Assembly (NCBI GenBank): GCA_964479535.1
Contig: CAYZMM010000003.1
Coordinates: 294,279-358,278 of the forward strand
Length of the DNA: 64,000 bases
Source: S015-6 sp964479535
GTDB lineage: Bacteria; Desulfobacterota; DSWW01
Reading direction: 5' to 3'
The stretch's first letter is position 1. The number at the start of each line of letters is the position of its first letter. The notes beneath the pieces were generated by a model, which did not search any database, was not told where the DNA came from, and saw only the letters and a list, made by a program, of their open reading frames with translations. A program made the position numbers and the translations under genes. Shown piece after piece: positions 38,604 through 47,760 of this stretch.

Positions 38604-41600
38604 ATGTTTGGACAAGAGCCTGCTTCCGCGAGAGGAAGAGACGGTCTTTGGATCCTCCTCGGCCTTTTGCTGCTCCTGACCCTCTCCGTTCCCTGGGACG
38701 TTCACGCCGGTCTGTTCCAGAAGAAAAAGGACAAGCAAGAGGAGCAGAAGGAGAAGCCTCCCGCTGACCTCTTCGAAGAAGCGGAAGAGAACACGGAGAA
38801 AATCTCCCAACGGATGCAGAGGGAGAAGGCGGAGACCGGCAGGCAGAGCCAGAGGGAGATCGTCCTGTCCGAGAACCAGAATCGGGCCCGGGCGATCCAG
38901 AAGTACAGGGCCCTCCTCGCCGACAAGAAGCGCCTCGATCCCGCTACCGTAGAGGCGAGCATGCTCAACCTGGCGCACCTGATCTTCGAGCAATGTCTGG
39001 CCGACTTCCGCAAGGACATGCGTTCCTACGACGAAGCGTACCGGCAGTACCAGCTCGGGTACAGGAGCGCAGAGCCGGACACCACGCCGCAGTACGATTT
39101 CCAGGCGGCCCGGGATGCCTACAATGCCTTTCTCGAGGCCTTTCCCGACTCCAAGCACCGTCCCGAGGTTTTCTACAACCTCGCCTACTCTTATGAGGAG
39201 GAGGGGGACCTGGACAAGGCTGTAGCGCTGTACGACGAGCTTGCGTTGACGGCTCCGGGAGAAACGTTTGCGCCGGAGATCTTCCTGCGCCTCGGAGAGC
39301 ACAGTTTCGAGACGAACCGTTTCACCCAAGCGATCGAGTACTACGAGAAGGTGCTCGAGATGGGGGACACACCCCAGCTCGAAAAGGCCCTGTTCAAGAT
39401 CGGCTGGGCCCAGTATGCAATGGATCAGTTCGACAAGGCGAAGGACTCCTTTGCCCGGGTTCTCGCGCTCAACTCGGAACGACCGGAAGACCAGCGGGGC
39501 GACCTGTACCAGGAATCCCTCGAGATTCTTGCGAAGATCCTGAGCGAAGCCGGGGGGGCCGCCGCTCTCGAGGCCTTCTTGAAGAACCTCGAGAATCCAC
39601 CCTATGGTCTGGACCTCTCCGTGCAGCTCGGCGCCTATTTTCAGGAGACGGCACGGTACGGCGAGGCGATCGACACCTACCGTAAGATCCTCGACACGTA
39701 TCCGCTCGCAGCGCAGGCCCCTTTTGCGGAGAAGTCCCTGATTGAGGCCCTGAAGACGGAAAAAAGGTTCGATGAGGCGAAAGACCTCCAGGCATCCATG
39801 ATCGATCGATACGGCAGGGGAACGGCCTGGGACCAAGCGAACCAGGACCCGGAGCTTCGAAGTCGGGTGGACGGCATCCTCAGAGACGCCCTCCATCAGG
39901 AGCTCCTTGCCAGCCACAAGCTTGCCCGCGAAACCAAGGACCCGGAGCAATACGAGAAGACGATCGCCCTGTACAAGCTGATGCTGACCTACTTCCCGGA
40001 AGGCGAAAAGGCGTATGAGACGCGCTTCCTCTTTGCCGAGTGTCTCTACGAATCCGGGCGGCTCGACGAGGCGGCGGTCCAGTACGAAAAGGTGGCCGAT
40101 GCGGAGATCTACGGCCGATACCGCGACAAGGCCGCCTCGAAGCGTATCCAGTGCCTCGAGGCCCTGCGGGCGGAAGAGCGCATCGATGCGGACACGCTCC
40201 TCGTCGCCTACCGCGACTTCCTTCAGATGGACCCGGAAAGTGAGAAGGCCGTGCCGATCATGTTCAAGCAGGGGGAAATCCTGTTCAACGAAGGCCGCTA
40301 CAGCCAGTCGGCGCTCATCTTCCGTGAGATCATCGAAACACGCCCGAAGAACAAGGATGTGCTCCGCGCCTGGTTGCTGGAACTGGAGGCGTTGTTCGAA
40401 GGGGGACAGTACGAGTCCCTGGAGCAGCGGGCGCGCGATCTGGAGCGACAACCCCTCGACCTGACGGAGGCGCAGAGGAATCGAACGGAGCACCTGCTGC
40501 GTTTCGCCCAGTTCCAGCAGGCCCGGGCGGATCAGGAGGCGGGGAGTTACCTCCAGGCGGCGGAACGGTTCGAGAACCTGGTGGAGGAGGCTCCACGGAT
40601 CGAAATCGCACCGGATGCGCTGTTCAACGCGGCCGTCTGCTACGAGAAGGCGGGGGATCCGGCCAGGGCATCCGCCTGTTACGAGCAGATCGTTCTTCAC
40701 TACCCGGACTCCAAGCACTACGGTGATTCCCTCCTCGCCCCTCTGGGCCATTACGAGAGGACCCAGCAGTGGGATCGACTGCTCCTGCACCTGGAGAAGC
40801 TGTATGAGAAGGATTCGGAGAGCACCCTTGCGAAGGAAACCCTGTACAAGCTGGGCAAACGGTTCTACAAGAACGAGGACTACCCGAAGGCCCGACAGCT
40901 CTTTGCCCGGTATGCACAGAACTATCCATCCGACACGTCCCGTAAGCTGGAGTTCGCCTACCTCGAAGCCCTGATGTGCGAGGCGGAGAGGCGTCCGCAG
41001 GATGCGATGCAGGCCTACCGGGCCTTCCTGAGGGATTACGACAGGGCAAAGGCGAAGGACTCCGCCCTCACCGTCGACCCGATCTATGTCGGCACGGCGC
41101 GCTTCCGGACCCTGGAGCCGGTCTACACGGAGTACCTTTCCGTCGAGCTGAAAGAGCCGCTGAAGAAGAATCTGGCCAGAAAACAGTCACTCCTCGATCG
41201 CGTCGTCTCGGGATACATGGAGACGGTCAAGTCCGGTGCCGGAGAGTACGCCCTGGCGTCCGCCTTCCGCGTGGGCGAGGCGTACGACGCGTTCTGGCAG
41301 AGCCTGCTGAAGTCCGAGCTTCCGAGGGGGCTGAGCGACGAGGAAGAAAGGGTATACCGGGAGCTCCTGAAGGAACAGGGGGAGCCCTACCGGGAGAAGG
41401 CCGTGACCTCTTATGAGATCACGCTCCAGAAGGCGAAGGACAAGGGGGTGTTCGACCAATGGGTTCTGAAGACCTACAACCGCCTCGCCTCCATCGCCCC
41501 GGATCGTTACCCGCCGATGCTTCAGGACGCACTGGTCTGGCAGGAGTCCTGGAAGCCGAAACGGGCGCTCGTCAGGACGATTGACACGTCCCAGCCCAGG

Positions 41601-42647
41601 GCCTTCTCTGCGAAGAAGGCGGAATCACTCCAGGCGGACCTGGATAAGATCCTGGACAGCCTGCGGAAGGGAATGAAGCAGGGAAAGCTGAACCGATCCC
41701 GGGTCCTCCGCTCCGCAGACCTCCTGCAGGAACTCCTGGAAAAGGAGCCCACCCTGTACGAAGTTCGTTTCAATCTCGGAATTCTTTACCAGATCGCCGG
41801 TGAGAACGAGCTGGCACGGTCGGCCTACAAGGAGTCCCTGAAACAACATCCGCGCAATCCGGTGGCACATCTGAACCTGGGCCTCATCGAGCTGGCGGAC
41901 GGAAATCTGGAAGAAGCGGAACCGAACTTCGAGACCCTGGCCGTGATCAGCCCGAGGTACGCAGGGGCCTACTACCTCACGGGCGTCTGTCTCGTCAAAC
42001 GGGGTGAATATGCAGCAGCGATCGAGCCTCTCCAAAAGGCGATCTCCCTCCTCCCCCAATTCCTCGATCCCTGTGTGGAACTGGGAAGGGTGCAGGAAGA
42101 ACTCGGCCGGACCGAAGAGGCGAAGAAGAGCTTCTCCGCTGTTCTGAACAACCCGAAGGCGAGCGCCCGGGTCTTGCGGATGCTTGCATACCGCCAGATG
42201 CAAGCCGGATGGCTCGAGGACAGCATCGCCGTGTACACCCGCATCCTGCAGGGCGAGGAGCCTGCCTACGGAGACTGGAACAATCGGGGCGTGGCCTACC
42301 GCCTCAAAGGGGACACCCAGAAGGCGCGCAAAGACATGATACAGGCCTCCGAATTGAATTCGAGCCGGCCCGAGGCCTTCAACAACCTGGGAAGGCTCTA
42401 CCTCGAAGGGGGATCCTACGACCACGCGGCTTCCGCCTTCATGCATGCCCTGGAAATCGACCCATCCTTCCTGCCCGCCCTTCTGAATGCTGTGGTTGTG
42501 TACGGGCAATACCTGGACGACATGGAGAAGGCGACCGCCTATTTGCGGGAATACCTTGAGAAGGGCGGGACTATGCAGCAGGAAATGTTCCGAGGATGGC
42601 TCGCCGGAGGCGATGAGGTCGAGGTGGCGGCGGAAACGGCATCATGA
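38604..42647 (+). CDS. Giant secreted TPR-repeat protein
   Basis: A 1347-residue protein with a signal or anchor (GLWILLGLLLLLTLSVPWDVHA, about 14-35), a Lys/Glu-rich charged stretch to residue ~115, and then many TPR units to the end (FYNLAYSYEEEGDLDKAVAL; FNAAVCYEKAGDPARASACY; AHLNLGLIELADGNLEEAEP; NLGRLYLEGGSYDHAASAFM). Large TPR proteins of this type (AgmK/GltI-like) belong to the myxobacterial gliding machine, but identity is inferred only from architecture and neighbours. Ribosome-binding site AAGGAG precedes the ATG. Confidence 0.88.
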   Translation: MFGQEPASARGRDGLWILLGLLLLLTLSVPWDVHAGLFQKKKDKQEEQKEKPPADLFEEAEENTEKISQRMQREKAETGRQSQREIVLSENQNRARAIQKYRALLADKKRLDPATVEASMLNLAHLIFEQCLADFRKDMRSYDEAYRQYQLGYRSAEPDTTPQYDFQAARDAYNAFLEAFPDSKHRPEVFYNLAYSYEEEGDLDKAVALYDELALTAPGETFAPEIFLRLGEHSFETNRFTQAIEYYEKVLEMGDTPQLEKALFKIGWAQYAMDQFDKAKDSFARVLALNSERPEDQRGDLYQESLEILAKILSEAGGAAALEAFLKNLENPPYGLDLSVQLGAYFQETARYGEAIDTYRKILDTYPLAAQAPFAEKSLIEALKTEKRFDEAKDLQASMIDRYGRGTAWDQANQDPELRSRVDGILRDALHQELLASHKLARETKDPEQYEKTIALYKLMLTYFPEGEKAYETRFLFAECLYESGRLDEAAVQYEKVADAEIYGRYRDKAASKRIQCLEALRAEERIDADTLLVAYRDFLQMDPESEKAVPIMFKQGEILFNEGRYSQSALIFREIIETRPKNKDVLRAWLLELEALFEGGQYESLEQRARDLERQPLDLTEAQRNRTEHLLRFAQFQQARADQEAGSYLQAAERFENLVEEAPRIEIAPDALFNAAVCYEKAGDPARASACYEQIVLHYPDSKHYGDSLLAPLGHYERTQQWDRLLLHLEKLYEKDSESTLAKETLYKLGKRFYKNEDYPKARQLFARYAQNYPSDTSRKLEFAYLEALMCEAERRPQDAMQAYRAFLRDYDRAKAKDSALTVDPIYVGTARFRTLEPVYTEYLSVELKEPLKKNLARKQSLLDRVVSGYMETVKSGAGEYALASAFRVGEAYDAFWQSLLKSELPRGLSDEEERVYRELLKEQGEPYREKAVTSYEITLQKAKDKGVFDQWVLKTYNRLASIAPDRYPPMLQDALVWQESWKPKRALVRTIDTSQPRAFSAKKAESLQADLDKILDSLRKGMKQGKLNRSRVLRSADLLQELLEKEPTLYEVRFNLGILYQIAGENELARSAYKESLKQHPRNPVAHLNLGLIELADGNLEEAEPNFETLAVISPRYAGAYYLTGVCLVKRGEYAAAIEPLQKAISLLPQFLDPCVELGRVQEELGRTEEAKKSFSAVLNNPKASARVLRMLAYRQMQAGWLEDSIAVYTRILQGEEPAYGDWNNRGVAYRLKGDTQKARKDMIQASELNSSRPEAFNNLGRLYLEGGSYDHAASAFMHALEIDPSFLPALLNAVVVYGQYLDDMEKATAYLREYLEKGGTMQQEMFRGWLAGGDEVEVAAETAS

Positions 42648-42735
42648 GACGGCGGCCGGTTCGCCCCGGACCGGCATCTCCACTTCGCGCCCCTCTTGTG
42701 GTAGTGTAGTGAATTGCGGCCATGGATACAGAAGA

Positions 42736-43125
42736 ATGGAAGATACGAGGAATCAGGGTTTCACGAAGTCACGAGTCCGCTTCCTTGTCATGGCGTTCGC
42801 CTTCTGCGTATGTGCAACCGGTGTTCTGCCGGCTCCCGGCGCCCTGTGCCAGACGCAAAGCGGCGGGGACAGCCGGGGCGTGAGCCGGCCCGCCGAGAAG
42901 AAGACCGCTCGGGACGGGCAGGTGAAACGTTCCCTGCGAATGGAAGAGCTCGAGATTTACGGCGACGTAGAAAAGCCCAAAACCATGTTTGTCATTCCAA
43001 GGGCCTCTCTTCGGTACAGCCGAAAGGCGCGGGAGAAGGATTTCAGGAGCGAGATTCTCGATCCCGTTTCAAAGGAGTGGGTAGAGGACACACAGCGGTG
43101 GCGGACAGCCGTTCCACCGCCTTGA
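42736..43125 (+). CDS. Small secreted protein in the envelope operon
   Basis: A 129-residue protein with a signal peptide (RVRFLVMAFAFCVCATGVLPAPG). The mature part has a basic middle and the stretch KRSLRMEELEIYGDVEKPKTMFV, which reads like a short motif shared by proteins of AgmX/TonB-type clusters. I recognise no domain. It sits between the giant TPR gene and the ExbB-like gene, so a role in the same complex is likely. Confidence 0.62.
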   Translation: MEDTRNQGFTKSRVRFLVMAFAFCVCATGVLPAPGALCQTQSGGDSRGVSRPAEKKTARDGQVKRSLRMEELEIYGDVEKPKTMFVIPRASLRYSRKAREKDFRSEILDPVSKEWVEDTQRWRTAVPPP

Positions 43126-43178
43126 ACCGCGACACGCCGGCCGGGACCACAGGAAAGCGACAGAGGAGGAAGGCGCAA

Positions 43179-43817
43179 ATGCCACTATCCGTTGTTGAGG
43201 TCTTCCAAAGCGGTGGGAATTTCATGTATCTGATCCTTCTGGTCTTCTGCCTGGGGATCGCGATCATCCTAGAGAGGATCTTCTTTCTCTACTACAAGTA
43301 CAACATCAACGCCCCGAAGCTCTACGCCCAGGTCCGCCAGACGGTCATGAAGGGCGACATCAAGCGTGCCATCGGTCTGTGCGACGACTCCCCCCTGCCC
43401 GCCGTGCTTCGGGCGGGTCTGCAGCAGTACGAGATCAGGAAAGAGGAGGTCGCGCCCGCCATGGAGGAGGCGATTCTCGAAGTCGCCCCGAAGCTCCAGA
43501 GACGCACCCACTACCTCGCGGTGGTCGCCAACATTGCCGTGCTGCTGGGCCTCCTCGGAACGATACTCGGGCTCATTGTCGCCTTTTCCGCCATCTCGAG
43601 CGCAGAGCCCGGGGAGAAGGCCGTGCAGCTGGCCCGGGGAATCTCGCTCGCGATGAGCACCACCGCCTTCGGCCTGGTTGTCGCCATTCCCTGTCTGCTG
43701 TTCCACTCGGTGCTGCAGTCCAAGGCGAACCGGCTCCTGGATGAAATCGATGAATACAGCGTGAAGACGGCACATCTGCTTCAATCTCAGGTGCGGTCCG
43801 AGAGGGAAGCGAAGTGA
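43179..43817 (+). CDS. MotA/TolQ/ExbB proton-channel family protein
   Basis: A 212-residue inner-membrane protein with three TM segments: FMYLILLVFCLGIAIILERI near the start and two later (YLAVVANIAVLLGLLGTILG; LAMSTTAFGLVVAIPCLLF). Order and motifs match ExbB/TolQ, the stator that uses the proton gradient. ATG 43179 has GAGGAGG upstream. Its stop overlaps the next start (GTGA), so it is translationally coupled to the ExbD-like gene. Confidence 0.92.
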   Translation: MPLSVVEVFQSGGNFMYLILLVFCLGIAIILERIFFLYYKYNINAPKLYAQVRQTVMKGDIKRAIGLCDDSPLPAVLRAGLQQYEIRKEEVAPAMEEAILEVAPKLQRRTHYLAVVANIAVLLGLLGTILGLIVAFSAISSAEPGEKAVQLARGISLAMSTTAFGLVVAIPCLLFHSVLQSKANRLLDEIDEYSVKTAHLLQSQVRSEREAK

Positions 43818-44434
43818 GACCCAGGGGCGGCGCCAGGAAGACCACCACGAGAGAGGTCGTGGGTGCGGATGTGGACCTGACACCGATCATGTGTCTCTTC
43901 ATCATCCTCGTTCCACTGCTCCTCCTCTCCGCGGTTTTCGAACGACTCGCCGCGCTCCAGGTGCACCTTCCCGAGGCGTCCACCCTCGAGGAGACGGAGA
44001 AGCCCGAGGAGGGCCCCAGCGGCATCGTCGAACTCCGGCTCCTGCTCGAGGAAGAGGGCCTTGCCCTGGAAGGCACGATCAGCCACGATCCCTCCGGAGA
44101 AGAGAAAGAGGTCTATGAGGACATTCGCTACGATTTTCCCCTCGAGGGGGACCTTTACGATCTGGAGGGCCTTCAACGCATCCTTCTGGAGCTGAAGGGG
44201 CAGTACCCGAAGCACGAGGAGATTGTCTTCCTCGTGGACGACAAGGTATCCTACGATGTGATCGTCCAGGCCATGGATACCTGCCGGCTGGAGTACTACG
44301 CCGAAGAGGGGCAGAAGCGTAGCCGGCCCCTTTTCCCGGACATCGCCCTTTCCGAGCCCTTTTCCGAGGAGGGGGACTTCGAGGGCCTTCGGAAAGGCAC
44401 CCGGGAGATCGACCAGAAACTCGGAATCAGGTAG
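43814..44434 (+). CDS. ExbD/TolR-like protein lacking the channel Asp
   Basis: A 206-residue protein with one N-terminal TM helix (LTPIMCLFIILVPLLLLSAV) and an acidic periplasmic domain containing a C-terminal ExbD-like fold (HEEIVFLVDDKVSYDVIVQA). In ExbD and TolR the TM has LTPxxD with an Asp needed for proton movement; here the matching residue is Cys27. GTG start overlaps the ExbB-like stop. It probably pairs with the next, Asp-bearing ExbD. Confidence 0.85.
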   Translation: MRPRGGARKTTTREVVGADVDLTPIMCLFIILVPLLLLSAVFERLAALQVHLPEASTLEETEKPEEGPSGIVELRLLLEEEGLALEGTISHDPSGEEKEVYEDIRYDFPLEGDLYDLEGLQRILLELKGQYPKHEEIVFLVDDKVSYDVIVQAMDTCRLEYYAEEGQKRSRPLFPDIALSEPFSEEGDFEGLRKGTREIDQKLGIR

Positions 44435-44439
44435 GACCT

Positions 44440-44952
44440 ATGGCACAAGAACCCATGGCCAGGATCTTGCGGGCCCGCCGGGCCCAAGGCATGCTCGGCG
44501 GCCGGTCGCCCGTCCTGCTCACGCCCCTGGTCGACATGTTTACGATCCTGCTGATCTTTCTCCTGTTGAGCTACTCCACAGGCGGCCACCTGATGTACAT
44601 GGCCCGGAACGTCCTCATGCCGGAGTCGGTGAGCCGCGAGCAGCTCGAGCCGGCCGTGGAGATTGCCGTCGCTACGGACAGGGTCTACGTGGACGGCGAG
44701 GTGATCATGGACGACCTCGCCGAGTGGTACACCGAGAAGAAGCTTCTCATGCCGGTTCTCTATGAGGACCTGAAGTTGAAGGCATTGAAGTTCAAGAAGA
44801 TGGAGGAGGAGGTTCCTCTGTTTCATTTCGCCGGAAAGGTCACCATCCAGGCGGATCGCACCCTCCCCTTTCATGTTTTGAAGAAGGTGCTGTACACGGC
44901 CGACAGGGCCGATTTCCCACGCATCTCCCTCGCCGTCTATCAAAGGGATTGA
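44440..44952 (+). CDS. ExbD/TolR-like protein with the channel Asp
   Basis: A 170-residue ExbD/TolR homologue. Its TM carries LTPLVDMFTILLIFLLLSY, with Asp32 at the proton-coupling position. The C-terminal periplasmic domain ends with FHVLKKVLYTADRADFPRI. It follows the Asp-less paralogue by 5 bp, so the two are likely made together as a heteromeric pair with the ExbB-like stator. Confidence 0.9.
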   Translation: MAQEPMARILRARRAQGMLGGRSPVLLTPLVDMFTILLIFLLLSYSTGGHLMYMARNVLMPESVSREQLEPAVEIAVATDRVYVDGEVIMDDLAEWYTEKKLLMPVLYEDLKLKALKFKKMEEEVPLFHFAGKVTIQADRTLPFHVLKKVLYTADRADFPRISLAVYQRD

Positions 44953-44974
44953 TGTCGAAGAAGCGCTGAAGGAC

Positions 44975-45973
44975 ATGCAACAAGAGAACACAACGCCCTT
45001 TCGTTCCCAGCTCCACTATCCTCACGTGGCTTACGAGGAGAGGGTCTTCACCCTCATCTTCGCTTGTGTCCTCCTGTTGGGCATTCTGGCGGCCCAGTAT
45101 TTCCAGGGCATCCGTATCCAGAGGCCGGTTCAACTCCCGAAGCCGGAGGCGAAGAAGGTGGCCGAAATCATCGTGCGGGAACCGGCGCCCCCCAAGCCGG
45201 TGGTCAAGCCGAAGCCGCCGGAGCCCCCTCCGCCCCCCCGCAAGCTCACGAAGCAGGAAAAGAAGAAGCTCAAATCCCCCCCGCCCCTCAGCGCCGTGGG
45301 CTCCCCCAAGGCGATCCCGGAGAAGAAGGTGGACGTGAAGAAGATGGTGGCCAGGAAGGGCCTTCTCGGGATGCTGTCCAAGGAGAGCAAAGACTCGTCC
45401 CTGCGGGCTTACCATCCTTCCAAGAAGCGGGACGTGTCCAAGGAACTCGACCAGGCGCTGAAGAACCTGAGCAACAAGGAGCGGAAGGAGGATCCCGACG
45501 AGGACTTCCTCGGCGTGGGAAACCTCCCCGAAGTGGCAAAGAAGGGTTCGGATATCGGCTACATCCTGGACGCCGCGAAGATCGGGGAGGTCAGTGAAAC
45601 ACAGGTGGAGTTCCACGGGGGGATCGAGGACCTGCCCGATGAGATCGAGGAAGAATTCGAGGAAGGAAAGCAGGGCCGGGCCGCCCATGAGATTCGAAAG
45701 GTCGTCGCCTCCTACCTGGGGGGACTTCGCTATCTTTACAACAAACAGCTCCGGAAGGATCCCTCCCTCAAGGGCAAGGCGACCGTCCGCTTCGAGATCT
45801 CCCCTTCAGGCCACATCACGGAGACGGTGCTGGTCTTCTCGTCCCTCGGCTCCCCACCTCTCGAGAGCGCCATCCTGAGCAACATACGCAAGTGGCGGTT
45901 CCCTCGCATACCGGAGGAAAGGGGGCATGTGAAGGTTACGTATCCCTTCGTCTTCCTCCCCCCCTCCTCATGA
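44975..45973 (+). CDS. TonB/AgmX-like energy-transducing protein
   Basis: A 332-residue protein with a single N-terminal TM (about 25-45), a Pro/Lys-rich spacer (about 55-110; KPVVKPKPPEPPPPP) typical of TonB-like periplasmic spanners, a charged middle, and a C-terminal AgmX/PglI-type domain (SGHITETVLVFSSLGSPPLE ... KWRFPRIPEERGHVKVTYPF). Such proteins pass force from ExbBD-type motors to envelope partners. It is the last gene of the operon; a dispersed inverted-repeat element overlaps its stop codon. Confidence 0.88.
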   Translation: MQQENTTPFRSQLHYPHVAYEERVFTLIFACVLLLGILAAQYFQGIRIQRPVQLPKPEAKKVAEIIVREPAPPKPVVKPKPPEPPPPPRKLTKQEKKKLKSPPPLSAVGSPKAIPEKKVDVKKMVARKGLLGMLSKESKDSSLRAYHPSKKRDVSKELDQALKNLSNKERKEDPDEDFLGVGNLPEVAKKGSDIGYILDAAKIGEVSETQVEFHGGIEDLPDEIEEEFEEGKQGRAAHEIRKVVASYLGGLRYLYNKQLRKDPSLKGKATVRFEISPSGHITETVLVFSSLGSPPLESAILSNIRKWRFPRIPEERGHVKVTYPFVFLPPSS

Positions 45974-46141
45974 GGCTGCTGGGAAACGGTCATCTGCGAT
46001 GCCTGTTGCGAGCGAAGCGTGGCAATCTCCCGGCTTCGATCGTTGCGGCGTACGGTGTAGGCGATGCTATTTACATGGCCCCCCGCCTTCGCGGGGGCAA
46101 GCTTCGTGTGCCTTGCATCTGACCCTTTCCCGGCAGCCTCA
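45971..46141. repeat. Dispersed inverted-repeat (MITE/REP-like) element, copy 2
   Basis: 171 bp with near-perfect 16-bp inverted ends: TGAGGCTGCTGGGAAA (45971-45986) and TTTCCCGGCAGCCTCA (46126-46141), 15 of 16 matching. The core shares ~68 bp with the copy at 2332-2475. Relative to that copy it carries extra sequence with a strong hairpin CCCCCGCCTTCGCGGGGG near 46080-46097. Its first three bases are the TGA stop of the preceding gene. Confidence 0.75.
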
Positions 46142-46297
46142 TGGCAGGGGTCGTTTCCCGTGCATACGACTGCGCCGGCTGGGACTCTTTCTTTTCGCAA
46201 TGCGCTTCTCAGGGACGGGATGGAAATCGGTGGCTGTCCCCAATTTCGCAAGGGGGGACGGGGGCGGGGTCTGGCCCCTGATCCCTGACCCCTGTCC
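46142..46297. other. Spacer with GGGNTCA array
   Basis: About 155 bp between the inverted-repeat element and the small minus-strand gene. Together with that element it makes a 324-bp stretch with no gene (45974-46297). The right end holds the GGGNTCA array; nothing else was recognised. Confidence 0.4.
46272..46292 (-). repeat. GGGNTCA heptad array after the 64-residue gene
   Basis: On the minus strand: GGGGTCA (46292-46286), GGGATCA (46285-46279), GGGGCCA (46278-46272), 5 bp downstream of the stop at 46298. Nearly identical to the array after def, with the same sense orientation relative to the preceding gene. Confidence 0.6.
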
Positions 46298-46492
46298 TCA
46301 TTTCTTCTTCTTCGTCTTGCCCCTGGGTTCCAGGTCGTCCATCTTGCGTCGAACGAGCTTTCCCGGATGTCGCGGGAAATCCACCCGAAGGTAGACGTTC
46401 TTCTGGAACACCCTCTCGACGACTCCTTCCTTCTCCCCCTTTCCAAAGGGAAAGGTGATCCGATCACCGACTTTCGGTTCTGGCGGGCTCAT
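46298..46492 (-). CDS. Small conserved-looking protein, unknown function
   Basis: A 64-residue protein. It reads as a small beta-rich module (KVGDRITFPFGKGEKEGVVERVF ) followed by a strongly basic Lys tail. The pattern of a GD-x-ITFPFG hairpin with a GxVxRVF strand suggests an SH3- or KOW-like barrel. An ATG with CGGAGG upstream supports it as real. It sits 23 bp after the Wza-like gene on the same strand. Confidence 0.6.
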   Translation of the reverse strand: MSPPEPKVGDRITFPFGKGEKEGVVERVFQKNVYLRVDFPRHPGKLVRRKMDDLEPRGKTKKKK

Positions 46493-46515
46493 GGCTGCCT
46501 CCGTGTCCTTGCCGG

Positions 46516-47640
46516 CTAGAAGATCCTGCCGGTGAAGGTGAACATCCTGCCCAGGAACTCGTAAGCGAACAAGAGCGACCTGCGCAGTCGGGTCTGACGA
46601 ACGTAGATGATGTCGTCCGGCTGTAGATAGAAATTCGGGGCCTCCCCCTCTGCGACGGCCACCAGATCGACCGGGATGATGTACTCCCCGTCCGCCGTCT
46701 TCCGCTTCACCACGCAGTGCTTCTTCGAGGCCTCGGTCTCCTGGAATCCACGGGCCATGGCGATCCCTTCGAGCACCGTGGTCGGCTTCTTCAGAGCGAA
46801 GCTTCCCGGATCTCTCGCGAACCCGATGACGTGGAACCGTTTCGCCTCCGGCACGTTCACAACATCTCCATGGCCGACCAGCACGTTCAGGCTCAGGTCT
46901 CCCAGTTCCAGAAGCTCGTACAGGTCGATGGAGATCACCTCTTTCCCGCCCAGATCGAAGGGGAGCCCCGGCGGTTTGGCGGAACCCCCATTCGGCGATG
47001 CCGCCCCGTCATCGGATGAGAGCCTCGGACGGATGTCCCGGATTACGTAGACCACCTGGCCTGCACGGGGATCCGGGCCCCCTGCGAGAGAAAGGATGTC
47101 CAGCAGGGTGGTGACGTTCCTGCGGATCGTGTAGGTTCCCGGGTCGCGCACCGCACCGACGACGGCAACCCTCTTGCTCCTGAACTGCTGGACCACGACG
47201 CTGACACGGGGATTCGGAATGATCTGCCAGTCCCTGAGCCTCTTCTCGATCTTCGCCTTGATCTCCTCCACGGTCAGGTTCATCACGTTCATGTCCCCGA
47301 TGACCGGCAGGCTGATCAGCCCCGTCTCCGACACGCGGATCTCCACACTCTTCGTCTCTTCCCGTAACTCCCACTCGAAGATGCTGACCTCCAGTACGTC
47401 CTCGGGCCCCACCCGATAGTCCTCGTACAACTCGGGAAGCCGTTGGAAGGTCCCCTGGGCAAGCCTGCGGCTCACCTCATCGGTGTACGAAACCGGAGCG
47501 GTCACCATCGGTTCGGACAGGACCACCGGCTCGGAGGCGGCACAGCCTCCCAGGACGGACATGGCCATCAGCCCGAGCCACAGCACCGCGTATCGAGGAG
47601 ACCTGTCCGAAAGCCGTCCGCAGATCGTCGATCCTTTCAT
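46516..47640 (-). CDS. Polysaccharide export lipoprotein (Wza/SLBB family)
   Basis: A 374-residue lipoprotein: signal peptide with lipobox LGGC (MAMSVLGGCAAS), a polysaccharide-export domain (YRVGPEDVLEVSIFEW ... LISLPVIGDMNV) and SLBB ligand-binding segments (VAVVGAVRDPGTYTI; FHVIGFARDPGSFAL). It is expected to form the outer-membrane exit channel for an exopolysaccharide. No polymerase, flippase or kinase genes are near, so it is an orphan exporter here. ATG at 47640 is chosen over an upstream frame that lacks a signal. Confidence 0.9.
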   Translation of the reverse strand: MKGSTICGRLSDRSPRYAVLWLGLMAMSVLGGCAASEPVVLSEPMVTAPVSYTDEVSRRLAQGTFQRLPELYEDYRVGPEDVLEVSIFEWELREETKSVEIRVSETGLISLPVIGDMNVMNLTVEEIKAKIEKRLRDWQIIPNPRVSVVVQQFRSKRVAVVGAVRDPGTYTIRRNVTTLLDILSLAGGPDPRAGQVVYVIRDIRPRLSSDDGAASPNGGSAKPPGLPFDLGGKEVISIDLYELLELGDLSLNVLVGHGDVVNVPEAKRFHVIGFARDPGSFALKKPTTVLEGIAMARGFQETEASKKHCVVKRKTADGEYIIPVDLVAVAEGEAPNFYLQPDDIIYVRQTRLRRSLLFAYEFLGRMFTFTGRIF

Positions 47641-47760
47641 CCTCACATCCTCTTTTCCCTGCAGGGTGTGCGTGTGGCGGATGAGCACCCTCTTTCCGAA
47701 TCACTCCAAGAAGCTGCCAGGCCCCGAATCAAACCGGACCGAGTCATTCTCTAACACAAC

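Noticed and set aside
38307..40790. 827-codon minus-strand open frame under the TPR genes
   Set aside because: Shadow of the giant TPR gene, which has signal peptide, ribosome-binding site and TPR periodicity.
42648..42735. GCCGGT/ACCGGC hairpin between the giant TPR gene and the small secreted gene as terminator
   Set aside because: Six-bp stem without a T-tract, inside what looks like a continuous operon.
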